From Mycobacterium sp. (GTDB taxonomy: Bacteria > Actinomycetota > Actinomycetes > RYN-182), in contig JAOPWU010000184.1 of NCBI GenBank assembly GCA_025965515.1, positions 1-35,337 on the forward strand: a DNA stretch of 35,337 nucleotides, written 5' to 3'. Positions 8,666-16,579 of the stretch are shown in pieces; positions within the stretch are counted from its first letter, which is position 1; the number at the start of each line of letters is the position of its first letter. Position numbers and translations under genes: made by a program. The notes beneath the pieces were generated by a model. The model was not told the origin of the DNA. It saw only the letters and a program-made list of their open reading frames with translations, and did no database searches.

Positions 8666-9280
8666 GTGGCCGCCGGTTCCGTCGTCGCCTTCTGGGTGGT
8701 CGCGCTGCTCCTCATCGCCGTGCCGGGCGCGGACTGGGCCTACGCCATCGGCGCGGGCCTCGCGGGACGCTCCGTCCCCCTGGCCATCAGCGGGCTGGTG
8801 CTCGGCTACGCGGTGCTGACGGTCATCGTCGCGGTCGGCGTCGGCGCGCTCGTCGCGGGGACGCCCGCGCTGCTCACCACCATCACCCTGGTCGGCGGCG
8901 CCTACCTGGTCTGGCAGGGGGCCGCGACCGTGGCCAGGCCCGCGGTGCCCGCCGCCGGGGGAGCGCCTTCCGGCAGCCGCTGGGCCACGCTCGCCCGTGG
9001 CGTCGGCGTCAGCGGCCTCAACCCCAAGGGGCTGCTCCTGTTCCTTGCCGTCCTGCCGCAGTTCACGGACCCGCACGGCAGCTGGCCCGTCGCCGGGCAG
9101 ATCGGGGCGCTCGGCCTGCTGTACATGGCCAGCTGCGGCTCGGTCTACCTGGGCGTCGGGATCCTCGCCCGGACCGTCCTGGCGGCCCGGCCCGCGGTCG
9201 CCCGCGTCATCAGCCGGGTCTCCGGCGCCGCCATGGTCGTGATCGGCGCCGTCCTCCTGGGCGAGCGCCTGCTGCCGTAG
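8666..9280 (+). CDS. LysE/RhtB family amino-acid exporter
   Basis: A 204-aa integral membrane protein with about six hydrophobic segments, the LysE/RhtB family size. The family N-terminal motif is seen in VPGADWAYAIGAGLAGR, and SGLNPKGLLLFLAVLPQF matches the conserved NPK-ALFFLAFLPQF region. Family members export amino acids such as lysine, arginine, threonine or homoserine in exchange for protons. GTG 8666 is chosen from the strong GAGGAGG 10 nt upstream. It is divergent from the Lrp-type gene, which probably controls it; the substrate is unknown. Confidence 0.9.
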   Translation: MAAGSVVAFWVVALLLIAVPGADWAYAIGAGLAGRSVPLAISGLVLGYAVLTVIVAVGVGALVAGTPALLTTITLVGGAYLVWQGAATVARPAVPAAGGAPSGSRWATLARGVGVSGLNPKGLLLFLAVLPQFTDPHGSWPVAGQIGALGLLYMASCGSVYLGVGILARTVLAARPAVARVISRVSGAAMVVIGAVLLGERLLP

Positions 9281-9311
9281 CCCGGCCCGTCGCTGGGAGA
9301 CACGCGGGCAT

Positions 9312-9325
9312 CCGCCGTTCGGCGG
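9312..9325. promoter_or_regulatory. Inverted repeat in the glmS promoter region
   Basis: CCGCCG-TT-CGGCGG covers the place where the -35 box of glmS is expected (about 15-28 nt before the -10 at 9340). It may be an operator, or a short hairpin ending the exporter mRNA. Confidence 0.35.
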
Positions 9326-9339
9326 CGGTCCCGGCGAGC

Positions 9340-9345
9340 TAGCCT
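9340..9345 (+). promoter_or_regulatory. -10 box for leaderless glmS mRNA
   Basis: TAGCCT lies 7 nt before ATG 9353, placing the expected transcription start at or next to the A of the ATG. No Shine-Dalgarno sequence is present. This matches the leaderless pattern known in actinobacteria. Confidence 0.6.
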
Positions 9346-9352
9346 CCTGGGC

Positions 9353-11194
9353 ATGTGCGGCATCGTGGGGTACGTCGGTCAGCAGCAGGCCATCGAGGTG
9401 GTTCTCGAGGGGCTCCGCCGGCTGGAGTACCGGGGGTACGACTCGGCGGGCGTCGCGGTCGTCGACGATGCCGGCGCCCTCGCGGTGCACCGCAAGGGCG
9501 GCAAGCTCGCGAACCTCGAGAAGCTGCTGGCCGAGGTGGGCCTGCCCGGGGGCGTCACCGGGATGGGGCACACGCGCTGGGCGACGCACGGCGGCCCGAC
9601 GGACCGCAACGCCCACCCGCACACCGACTGCTCCGGCCGCATCGCCGTCATCCACAACGGCATCATCGAGAACTTCATGCACCTGCGGGCGGCCCTCGAG
9701 GACCGCGGCCACGAGCTCAGCAGCGAGACCGACACCGAGATCGTGGCCCACCTCCTGGAGGAGCAGCCGGCCGGCCCGCTGGCCCGCCGCGTGGAGGCCG
9801 TCTGCAGGCAGCTCGAGGGCGCGTTCACCCTCGTCGTCATCGACAGCGCCGACCCGGGCGTCGTCGTGGGCGCGCGGCGCAACAGCCCGCTGGTGGTCGG
9901 CTGCGGCGAGGGCGAGTTCTTCCTCGCCAGCGACGTCTCGGCCTTCATCGCCTACACCCGCAACGCGGTGGAGCTGGGGCAGGACCAGGTCGTCGCGGTC
10001 ACCGCCGACGGCTACGAGATCACCTGCTTCGACGGCGCCCCCGGCGAGGGCAAGCCGTTCCACGTCGACTGGGACCTGTCCGCCGCCGAGAAGGGCGGCC
10101 ACGACACCTTCATGGAGAAGGAGATCGACGAGCAGCCGACCGCGGTCGCGGACACGCTGCGCGGCCACCTCGTCGACGGCCGGATCGTGCTGGACGAGGA
10201 GCGGCTCGCCGACCAGGACCTGCGGGACATCGACCGGGTGTTCGTCGTCGGCTGCGGCTCGGCGTACCACTCGGGGCTGATCGCCAAGTACGCCATCGAG
10301 CACTGGACGCGGCTGCCGGTCGAGGTGGAGATCGCCTCGGAGTTCCGGTACCGCGACCCGGTGCTCGACCGGGACACCCTCGTCGTCGCCATCAGCCAGT
10401 CGGGCGAGACCGCGGACACGCTGGAGGCGGTGCGGCACGCCCGGGCGCAGAAGGCCAAGGTGCTGGCGATCTGCAACACCAACGGCTCGACGATCCCCCG
10501 CGAGTCGGACGCCGTGCTCTACACGCACGCCGGCCCGGAGGTCGCCGTCGCCTCCACGAAGGCGGTCCTCACGCAGATCGCCGCCAGCTACCTGGTGGGG
10601 CTCGCGCTCGCGCAGGTGCAGGGCAAGAAGTACGAGGACGAGGTCGCGCGCGAGTTCCAGGCGCTCGAGGCGATGCCCGAGCTGATCGCCGCCACCATCG
10701 CCGCGATGGACCCGGTGCGGGCCCTCGCCGGCGAGCTGGCCGCCGCGAAGGCGGTGCTCTTCCTGGGCCGGCACGTCGGGTACCCGGTGGCACTGGAGGG
10801 CGCGCTGAAGCTCAAGGAGCTCGCGTACATGCACGCGGAGGGGTTCCCCGCCGGCGAACTCAAGCACGGCCCGATCGCGCTCATCGAGCCGGACCTGCCC
10901 GTGGTCGTGGTGATGCCGTCGCCGCGCGGCCGGTCGCTGCTGCACAGCAAGCTCGTCAGCAACATCCAGGAGATCCGCGCCCGCGGCGCCCGCACCATCG
11001 TGGTCGCGGAGGAGGGGGACAGCGCCGTCCTGCCGTTCGCCTCCGACCTGATCACCGTGCCGCGCACGCCGACGCTGCTGGCGCCGCTGGTGTCGGTGGT
11101 GCCGCTGCAGGTGCTGGCCTGCGAGATCGCGAAGGCCCGGGGGCTCGACGTCGACCAGCCACGCAACCTGGCCAAGTCCGTCACCGTCGAGTGA
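9353..11194 (+). CDS. glmS: Glutamine--fructose-6-phosphate aminotransferase GlmS
   Basis: Makes glucosamine-6-phosphate from fructose-6-phosphate and glutamine, the first step of UDP-GlcNAc synthesis; the product is the substrate of GlmM encoded just upstream. The 613-aa protein begins MCGIVGYVG, with the N-terminal nucleophile Cys2 of class II glutamine amidotransferases (domain about 1-220, including RWATHGGPT and HNGIIEN). Two SIS sugar-isomerase domains follow (about 290-430 and 460-600; [34 protein letters not shown]). The C-terminus [15 protein letters not shown] is invariant in the family. There is no glmS ribozyme; the gene appears leaderless. Its stop overlaps the acpS start (GTGA). 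Confidence 0.98.
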   Translation: MCGIVGYVGQQQAIEVVLEGLRRLEYRGYDSAGVAVVDDAGALAVHRKGGKLANLEKLLAEVGLPGGVTGMGHTRWATHGGPTDRNAHPHTDCSGRIAVIHNGIIENFMHLRAALEDRGHELSSETDTEIVAHLLEEQPAGPLARRVEAVCRQLEGAFTLVVIDSADPGVVVGARRNSPLVVGCGEGEFFLASDVSAFIAYTRNAVELGQDQVVAVTADGYEITCFDGAPGEGKPFHVDWDLSAAEKGGHDTFMEKEIDEQPTAVADTLRGHLVDGRIVLDEERLADQDLRDIDRVFVVGCGSAYHSGLIAKYAIEHWTRLPVEVEIASEFRYRDPVLDRDTLVVAISQSGETADTLEAVRHARAQKAKVLAICNTNGSTIPRESDAVLYTHAGPEVAVASTKAVLTQIAASYLVGLALAQVQGKKYEDEVAREFQALEAMPELIAATIAAMDPVRALAGELAAAKAVLFLGRHVGYPVALEGALKLKELAYMHAEGFPAGELKHGPIALIEPDLPVVVVMPSPRGRSLLHSKLVSNIQEIRARGARTIVVAEEGDSAVLPFASDLITVPRTPTLLAPLVSVVPLQVLACEIAKARGLDVDQPRNLAKSVTVE

Positions 11195-11553
11195 TCGTCG
11201 GGGTCGGTGTCGACGTCGTCGACGTGGCGCGGTTCGCCCGGTCCCTGGACCGCACGCCCGCCCTGGCGGCCCGGCTGTTCACCGCGGCCGAGCGGGCGGT
11301 CACGGCCCCCGAGCGGCTGGCCGCGCGGTTCGCCGCGAAGGAGGCCGTCGCGAAGGTCCTGGGGGCCCCCGCGGGGCTGGCCTGGCACGACTGCGAGGTC
11401 CGCACGGGCGAGCGCGGCGCGCCGACGCTCGCGCTGGCCGGCACGGTCGCTGCGGCGGCCGCGGCGGCCGGGGTGGTCCGCTGGCACGTGTCGCTCTCCC
11501 ACGACGGGGGCATCGCCACGGCCGTGGTCATCGGGGAAGGGGAGGGCGCGTGA
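11191..11553 (+). CDS. acpS: Holo-[acyl-carrier-protein] synthase AcpS
   Basis: Transfers 4'-phosphopantetheine from CoA to acyl carrier protein. The GTG at 11191 overlaps the glmS stop and gives a 120-aa protein, the family size. The magnesium-binding residues are visible as D8 in [10 protein letters not shown] and E51 in [13 protein letters not shown]; the C-terminal [17 protein letters not shown] is the CoA-binding strand region. The start is set by the GTGA overlap and by the conserved IVGVGVDVV beginning. It is translationally coupled to glmS and overlaps nnrD by 4 bp. Confidence 0.95.
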   Translation: MIVGVGVDVVDVARFARSLDRTPALAARLFTAAERAVTAPERLAARFAAKEAVAKVLGAPAGLAWHDCEVRTGERGAPTLALAGTVAAAAAAAGVVRWHVSLSHDGGIATAVVIGEGEGA

Positions 11554-13037
11554 GGTGGGCCTGGCCCGTGGCCGAGATCCGGGCCGCGGAGGAGGCCGCG
11601 CGCGCCGGGCTCCCCCCCGGGACGCTCATGCAGCGGGCCGCGGCGGCGATGGCGGTCGCGGCCGGCCGGCTGCTCGACGGCCGGGTCTACGGGTCGCAGG
11701 TGCTGGTCCTCGCCGGCGGTGGCGACAACGGCGGGGACGCGCTCTGGGTGGGCGCGGGGCTCGCCGCGCGCGGGGCTGTCGTCTCCGCGGTGCTGCTGCG
11801 GCCCGACCGGGCCCCCGCCGACGCCGTGGCCGCGCTGCGGGCCGCGGGCGGCCGGGTGCTGCCCGACGCCACGCCCCCGGACGACCTCCGGGCCGACCTG
11901 GTGGTCGACGGGCTGGTCGGGATGGGTGGCTCGGGTCCGCTGCGCCCCGACGCCGCCGCGTGGGTCGGGCCGGTGGCCGCCTCCGGTGCGCCGGTGCTGG
12001 CGGTCGACCTGCCGAGCGGGGTCGAGGCCGACACCGGGGCCGTGCCCGGTGAAGCGCTGCGGGCGACGCTGACCGTGACGCCCGGCGCCCACAAGCAGGG
12101 CCTGCTGGCCGGCCCGGGCGCCGCGTGCGCCGGGCGGGTCGAGCGGGTGGACATCGGGCTGGCCGGCTTCCTGCCCCCCGCCCGGGTGGGCGCGGTCGAC
12201 GCGGCGGACATCGGCGCGCTGCTGCCCGTGCCGGCGCACGAGTCCAGCAAGTACACGCGCGGGGTGCTGGGGCTGGTGGCCGGCTCGGCGAGCTACGTGG
12301 GGGCCGCGGTGCTGAGCTGCGGCGGCGCCCTGCGGGGCGGCGGTGCGGGGTACGTGCGGTTCGTCTCGACGGAACACCCGGCCGACGCGGTGCGCGCCGC
12401 CTGGCCGGAGGTGGTCGTCACCGCCGTGGCCCCCGGGGACGGGGACGCCGTCGTCGGCGCGGGTCGGGTCCAGGCCTGGGCGTGCGGGCCCGGCATCGGC
12501 ACGGACGACGCCGCCGCCGCCGTGGTGCGCGCGGTGCTCGCCGCGGACGTGCCGGTGCTGCTGGACGCCGACGCGCTGACGGTGGTGGCGCAGCGGCCCG
12601 AGCTGCTGGCGGGCCGGTCCGCGCCGACGCTGCTGACCCCGCACGAGGGGGAGTTCGCCCGGCTCGCGCCCGGCATCGACGCCGCCGACCTCGCCGCCGA
12701 CCGCATCGGGTGCGTCCGGCGGGTCGCCGCGCAGCTCGGGGCCACGGTGCTGCTGAAGGGCTCCCGCACCGTGGTCGCCGCCCCGGACGGGCAGGTCCGG
12801 ATCGCCGACGAGGGAACCGGCTGGCTCGCCACCGCCGGGTCCGGCGACGTGCTCACGGGTGTGGCCGGCTCGCTGCTGGCCGCGGGGCTGCCGCCGCTGG
12901 AGGCCGGGGTGGCCGCAGCGTGGCTGCACGGCCGTGCCGCGCGTCGCTGCGTGGGCGGCAGCGGGCCGCTGGTCCCCACCGACCTGCACGCGCAGCTGCC
13001 CTACGCGTTCACCGACGCGCTGGCCGCCCGCCGGTGA
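11550..13037 (+). CDS. nnrD: Bifunctional NAD(P)H-hydrate epimerase / ADP-dependent dehydratase
   Basis: Repairs damaged NAD(P)H hydrates. The 495-aa protein fuses a YjeF-N epimerase domain (about residues 1-215; nucleotide loop [10 protein letters not shown] with N60 and D63) to a YjeF-C/CARKD dehydratase domain (about 225-495). The latter has the LLTPHEGEF motif and [14 protein letters not shown] with the expected catalytic D433. GTG 11550 overlaps the acpS stop, and the gene's own stop overlaps the next start, so the four genes glmS to the serine hydrolase gene are coupled. pnuC, another NAD-related gene, lies 1.5 kb downstream. Confidence 0.94.
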   Translation: MRWAWPVAEIRAAEEAARAGLPPGTLMQRAAAAMAVAAGRLLDGRVYGSQVLVLAGGGDNGGDALWVGAGLAARGAVVSAVLLRPDRAPADAVAALRAAGGRVLPDATPPDDLRADLVVDGLVGMGGSGPLRPDAAAWVGPVAASGAPVLAVDLPSGVEADTGAVPGEALRATLTVTPGAHKQGLLAGPGAACAGRVERVDIGLAGFLPPARVGAVDAADIGALLPVPAHESSKYTRGVLGLVAGSASYVGAAVLSCGGALRGGGAGYVRFVSTEHPADAVRAAWPEVVVTAVAPGDGDAVVGAGRVQAWACGPGIGTDDAAAAVVRAVLAADVPVLLDADALTVVAQRPELLAGRSAPTLLTPHEGEFARLAPGIDAADLAADRIGCVRRVAAQLGATVLLKGSRTVVAAPDGQVRIADEGTGWLATAGSGDVLTGVAGSLLAAGLPPLEAGVAAAWLHGRAARRCVGGSGPLVPTDLHAQLPYAFTDALAARR

Positions 13038-14386
13038 CGGTCGGGCTCGCCGCCGCCCTGCAGGACCGGCTGGACGCGGCGCAGCTGCGCGGCCGGGTGC
13101 CGTCCGTCGTCGCCGGGGTGGTGCGCGACGGCGCGCTGCTGTGGTCCGGCGCGGCGGGGTTGCCCCTGCCCGATGCGGACACCCAGTACCGCATCGGCTC
13201 GATCACCAAGACGTTCGTGGCGGTGACGGTGCTGCGGCTGCGCGACGAGGGGCGGCTGGCGCTCACCGACAGGGTGGCCGAGCACCTGCCGGAGCTGGCG
13301 GACCGCCTACCCGCCGGGGCGACCGTCGCCCACCTGCTGTCGCACACCGCGGGGCTGCCCGCGGAGACGCCCGCGCCGTGGTGGGAGCGCACGCCCGGCG
13401 TCCCGTTCGACGTCCTGGCCGGCCGGGCGTTGGGCCGCCGGCTCGGCGAGCCCGGCAGCCGGTTCCACTACAGCAACCTCGGTTTCGCGGTGGCCGGTGA
13501 GCTCGTCGCCCGGCACCGCGGGCGGCCGTGGCCCGACGTGGTGACCGTCGAGGTGCTGGCACCGCTGGGGATGGCGCGGACCACGCCGCGGCCGGTCGCG
13601 CCGCACGCCTCCGGGACCGCCGTCCACCCCACCGCGCCGCTGCACCTCTCCGAACCCGAGCACGACGCGGGCGCGATGGCCCCCGCCGGGCAGCTGTGGT
13701 CCACGCTCGACGACCTCGTCCGCTGGGCGGCCTTCCTCTCGGGTGGCGGGCCCGCCGGGGTGCTGGCGCCGGCCGCCGTCGCCGAGCTGCGGCAGCCGCG
13801 GGCGCTCGAGGATGTCGCCGGGGCGCCGTGGGTCTCGGCGTACGGGCTGGGCGTGCAGGTCACCAACGCCGGCGGGCTGCGGACGTTCGGGCACGGCGGC
13901 TCCATGCCGGGCTTCCTGGCGCAGCTGCGGATCGCCGAGGAGCCGGACGGGACCCCGGGCGACGGCGCGATCGTGCTGGCGAACACCACGGCCGGCCTGG
14001 AGGCCACGCTGGCCACCGACCTGCTGACGCTGGCGGCGGCGTCCCGCCCCCCATCGGCGGCGTCGCCGCGGCCCGCGGACCCGGACGTCGCCGCGCTCGC
14101 CGGCCGCTGGTACTGGGGGCCCGCGGCCTACGACCTCGTGGTCCGGGGCACCGACGGGCTGGAGCTGCTGGCCGCGGGTGCGGGGCACCCGCGGGAGTCC
14201 CGGTTCGTCGCCGCCGGGCCGGAGCGGTGGCGGGGACTGGACGGCTACTTCGCCGGCGAGGCCCTGACGGTCGTCCGCCGGCCGGACGGCACGGTGGACC
14301 ACCTGGACCTGGCGTCGTTCGTCTTCACCCGGGAGCCCTACGACCAGGCCTGCGCCGTCCCCGGCGGCGTCGCGGGATGGCGCTGA
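13034..14386 (+). CDS. Serine hydrolase of the beta-lactamase/D-alanyl-carboxypeptidase (class C-like) family
   Basis: A 450-aa protein starting at GTG 13034, which overlaps the nnrD stop. Catalytic motifs of the family are clear: SxxK as S56-I-T-K59, YxN as Y146-S-N148, and HGG at H287 in place of KTG. The serine hydrolase domain spans about 1-335 and a C-terminal beta-barrel-like domain of ~110 residues follows (RYWYWGP... to VDHLDLASFVFTREP region). I see no signal peptide, so it is predicted to be cytoplasmic. Members include esterases, D-aminopeptidases and peptidases; true beta-lactamase activity should not be assumed. Confidence 0.88.
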   Translation: MTVGLAAALQDRLDAAQLRGRVPSVVAGVVRDGALLWSGAAGLPLPDADTQYRIGSITKTFVAVTVLRLRDEGRLALTDRVAEHLPELADRLPAGATVAHLLSHTAGLPAETPAPWWERTPGVPFDVLAGRALGRRLGEPGSRFHYSNLGFAVAGELVARHRGRPWPDVVTVEVLAPLGMARTTPRPVAPHASGTAVHPTAPLHLSEPEHDAGAMAPAGQLWSTLDDLVRWAAFLSGGGPAGVLAPAAVAELRQPRALEDVAGAPWVSAYGLGVQVTNAGGLRTFGHGGSMPGFLAQLRIAEEPDGTPGDGAIVLANTTAGLEATLATDLLTLAAASRPPSAASPRPADPDVAALAGRWYWGPAAYDLVVRGTDGLELLAAGAGHPRESRFVAAGPERWRGLDGYFAGEALTVVRRPDGTVDHLDLASFVFTREPYDQACAVPGGVAGWR

Positions 14387-14440
14387 CGCGACCAACACCA
14401 CCTCCCCGCAGCGCGTCCCGCCGGCCCCCGGCCCGGCACG

Positions 14441-14446
14441 TACCGT
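14441..14446 (+). promoter_or_regulatory. -10 box for a leaderless transcript into the pnuC leader ORF
   Basis: TACCGT lies 6 nt before ATG 14453, the start of a 13-codon ORF that overlaps pnuC. This matches the spacing of the other leaderless promoters in the window. Confidence 0.45.
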
Positions 14447-14452
14447 CGCGAG

Positions 14453-14494
14453 ATGGCCACCATCCGCCGGGACGTCCGGGAGCCGCAGCCGTGA
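14453..14494 (+). CDS. Possible 13-aa leader peptide overlapping pnuC
   Basis: ATG 14453 opens a 13-codon frame, MATIRRDVREPQP, whose TGA (14492-14494) overlaps the pnuC GTG (14491-14493) as GTGA. A -10-like box 6 nt upstream suggests it is read on a leaderless mRNA, with pnuC translated by re-initiation. Three of the 13 codons are Arg (CGC, CGG, CGG). The ORF is short and could be chance, but the joint promoter-start-overlap arrangement is better than random. No function can be given to the peptide itself. Confidence 0.4.
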   Translation: MATIRRDVREPQP

Positions 14495-15207
14495 GCGTGC
14501 TGGAGTCGCTGTACACGGCCCACCTCACGATCGGCGGTCACGCCATCACCTGGCGGGAGATCGTCGGCAACGCGTTCGGCCTCGCCTCCGCGGTCGGCGG
14601 ACTGCGGCGCCGCGTCTGGGCCTGGCCGGTGGGCGTGCTCGGCAACGCGCTGCTGTTCACCGTGTTCCTCGGGACCGCGCTGTCCAGCGGGCAGGGCGCG
14701 CCGCTCTACGGGCAGGCGTCGCGGCAGGTGTTCTTCATCGTCGTCAGCATGTACGGCTGGGTGCGGTGGCGCCGGCAGCAGGGCAGCGGCGCGGCGGGCG
14801 GCGACGCGGTCGTGCCGCGGTGGGCCAGCGGCCGGGAACGGGTACTGCTGCTCGGGACGGCGCTCGCCGCCGTCGGCGTGTGCTTCCTGATCTTCCGTGC
14901 CGTCGGCGCCGGCTTCCCCGTGCCGTGGTGGTACTTCCTCGCGGACTCCTGGATCTTCGTCGGCTCCATCGCCGCGACGTACGCCATGGCGCGCGGCTGG
15001 GTCGAGTTCTGGCTCTGTTGGATCTGCGTCGACGCTGTCGGGATCCCCGAGCTGCTGCACTTCAGCTACTACCCGTCGGCCGTCCTCTACGGCGTCTACG
15101 GGGCCTTCGTGCTGTACGGCCTCGTCGCGTGGCGGCGGCTGGTGCGGGAGCAGCCGCTGCCGATCGTGGGCGACCCGGCGCGGGGCGTGGACGTGGCCCC
15201 GGTCTGA
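14491..15207 (+). CDS. pnuC: PnuC-family nicotinamide riboside transporter
   Basis: A 238-aa integral membrane protein with about seven hydrophobic segments. Family features include TWREIVGNAFGLASAVGG, the W-rich PVGVLGNALLF helix, QVFFIVVSMYGWVRW and ADSWIFVGSIAATYAMARGWVEFWLCWI. PnuC carriers take up nicotinamide riboside or related vitamins, trapped by phosphorylation inside the cell. GTG 14491 is chosen because it overlaps the stop of a short leader ORF and gives a complete first helix; GGGAG (14478-14482) is a weak ribosome binding site. Nearby nnrD also serves NAD metabolism. Some PnuC proteins carry thiamine or riboflavin, so the substrate is inferred. Confidence 0.88.
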   Translation: MSVLESLYTAHLTIGGHAITWREIVGNAFGLASAVGGLRRRVWAWPVGVLGNALLFTVFLGTALSSGQGAPLYGQASRQVFFIVVSMYGWVRWRRQQGSGAAGGDAVVPRWASGRERVLLLGTALAAVGVCFLIFRAVGAGFPVPWWYFLADSWIFVGSIAATYAMARGWVEFWLCWICVDAVGIPELLHFSYYPSAVLYGVYGAFVLYGLVAWRRLVREQPLPIVGDPARGVDVAPV

Positions 15208-15270
15208 CCGGGTGGCCACGCAGTCCTGACCTTGGTCGACGGCGGCAGGGGCCAGTGGTACGACGGGGCC

Positions 15271-16263
15271 ATGCCCAGCGTCGAGCAGTCCGGGGCCCGC
15301 AGGGCCGACCTCGTGCTGGAGGGCGGCGGCGTGCGCGGCATCGGGCTGGTCGGGGCGGCGGGCGTGCTCTCCGAGGCGGGGTACTCGTTCCCGCGGATCG
15401 CCGGCACCAGCGCCGGGGCCATCGTGGGCGCTGTCGCCGCGGCCCTGCAGGTCGCGGGCCGCCCGCTGAGCGAGCTCCAGACCCTCATGCGCAGCGTCGA
15501 CTACCGCCGCTTCAAGGACGAGTCCTTCCTCGAGTCGCACCTCGGCGCGGCGGGCGAGATCGGCGAACTGCTGCTGCACATGGGCATCGCCAAGGGCGAC
15601 TACCTCGTCGAGTGGCTGGGCGGGGTCCTGGCGGACCTGGGGGTCGAGACCTTCGCCGACCTCGCGATCACCCCGGGGGACGACCCCGGCTCCGGGCTGC
15701 CGCCCGACCACCGGTACCGGCTGGTGGTCTGCGTCAGCGACCTGTCCCGGGGGGCGCTCGTCCGGCTGCCGTGGGACGCCGACTACTACGGCATCGACCC
15801 GGGGGCGATGCGCGTCGTCGACGCGGTCCGCGCCAGCATGAGCATCCCGTTCTTCTTCCGGCCGGTGCGCGTGAAGACCCCGCAGGGCACCGTGACCTGG
15901 GTGGACGGGGGGCTGCTGTCCAACTTCCCCGTGACGATCTTCGACCGGACCGACGGTGGGTCGCCCCGCTGGCCCACCTGGGGCGTGAAGCTGTCGGCGC
16001 GTCCCGCATCCGTCCAGGTCGACCACCCGGTCGACAACGACGCGGAGCTCGCGGTGGCCTGCCTGACGACGCTGCTGTCCGGCTGGGACCGGTACCACCT
16101 GGACGACGGGCACGTGACCGAGCGGACGATCTTCGTGGACGCCGGCTCCGTGAGTTCGACCGACTTCGGGATCACGCCCGCGCAGCAGGATCAGTTGTTC
16201 GTGGCCGGCCGGAACGCCGCCACGAAGTTCCTGGCGGGGCAGACCGCGGCGGGCGCGCGCTGA
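15271..16263 (+). CDS. Patatin-like phospholipase
   Basis: A 330-aa protein with the patatin fold signatures in order: the oxyanion glycine loop LEGGGVRGIGLVG (residues 16-28), the nucleophile elbow GTSAG with S47, and the catalytic aspartate in VDGGLLSNFPV (D212). It should hydrolyse acyl esters of lipids; bacterial members include toxins and housekeeping lipases. There is no secretion signal. ATG 15271 is favoured over an upstream TTG at 15232. TACGAC lies 6 nt before the ATG, a weak leaderless-type box. The stop codon directly abuts the stop of the convergent small membrane protein gene (TGATCA). Confidence 0.9.
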   Translation: MPSVEQSGARRADLVLEGGGVRGIGLVGAAGVLSEAGYSFPRIAGTSAGAIVGAVAAALQVAGRPLSELQTLMRSVDYRRFKDESFLESHLGAAGEIGELLLHMGIAKGDYLVEWLGGVLADLGVETFADLAITPGDDPGSGLPPDHRYRLVVCVSDLSRGALVRLPWDADYYGIDPGAMRVVDAVRASMSIPFFFRPVRVKTPQGTVTWVDGGLLSNFPVTIFDRTDGGSPRWPTWGVKLSARPASVQVDHPVDNDAELAVACLTTLLSGWDRYHLDDGHVTERTIFVDAGSVSSTDFGITPAQQDQLFVAGRNAATKFLAGQTAAGAR

Positions 16264-16548
16264 TCAGCCGCCCGCGGACAGGACCACGGTCACGACCAGC
16301 GCCACCAGGACGACGACGGCCGCGATCCGGACCCAGCGGCGGCGGTCACCCCCGCGTCGACGGCTGTAGCGCGGCCCGGCGTAGGCAGGGTGCTCCGGGT
16401 TCAGCGCGTCGTTCGCCGCGCCGATGCGCTTCGCCCGGCGCACCCGCTCCTCGGCGGTCGCCTCGCGCCTGCGCGCAGCCGCGATGAAGTCCTCGTCGAA
16501 CACGAGGTCGTTGTCGTCGGAGGGGCCGTCCTGCAGCACGCCTGTCAT
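16264..16548 (-). CDS. Small single-pass membrane protein, unknown function
   Basis: Encodes 94 aa from ATG 16548. Residues 1-75 are charged, with an acidic start (DDNDLVFDEDF) and a basic middle (ARRREATAEERVRRAKR, later [12 protein letters not shown]). Residues ~73-91 form one strongly hydrophobic helix (IAAVVVLVALVVTVVL), and the chain ends two residues later, so it would be a C-terminally anchored protein. It is divergent from alr with 31 bp between start codons. A longer reading from 16851 would overlap alr and is rejected. I recognise no family. Confidence 0.75.
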   Translation of the reverse strand: MTGVLQDGPSDDNDLVFDEDFIAAARRREATAEERVRRAKRIGAANDALNPEHPAYAGPRYSRRRGGDRRRWVRIAAVVVLVALVVTVVLSAGG

Positions 16549-16566
16549 CGTACGGCGCGCGCCCCC

Positions 16567-16572
16567 TAGCAT
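16567..16572 (+). promoter_or_regulatory. -10 box for leaderless alr mRNA
   Basis: TAGCAT lies 7 nt before GTG 16580, with no ribosome binding site. TGTCAT (16543-16548), 18 nt upstream, may be the -35 box and includes the start codon of the divergent gene. Confidence 0.6.
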
Positions 16573-16579
16573 CGAGCGG

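Noticed and set aside
9281-9352. glmS ribozyme
   Set aside because: The 72-nt gap is too short and lacks the ribozyme core; a leaderless promoter fits better.
13034-14386. True beta-lactamase resistance gene
   Set aside because: No signal peptide, HGG in place of KTG, and the gene sits in a housekeeping operon; esterase or peptidase activity is more likely.
14387-14490. NAD- or vitamin-sensing riboswitch before pnuC
   Set aside because: No conserved core is visible and the likely transcript begins at about 14453, leaving no room.
16424-16579. Upstream extension of alr to 16424
   Set aside because: It would overlap the divergent small gene, lacks similarity to alanine racemases, and a leaderless promoter box supports GTG 16580.
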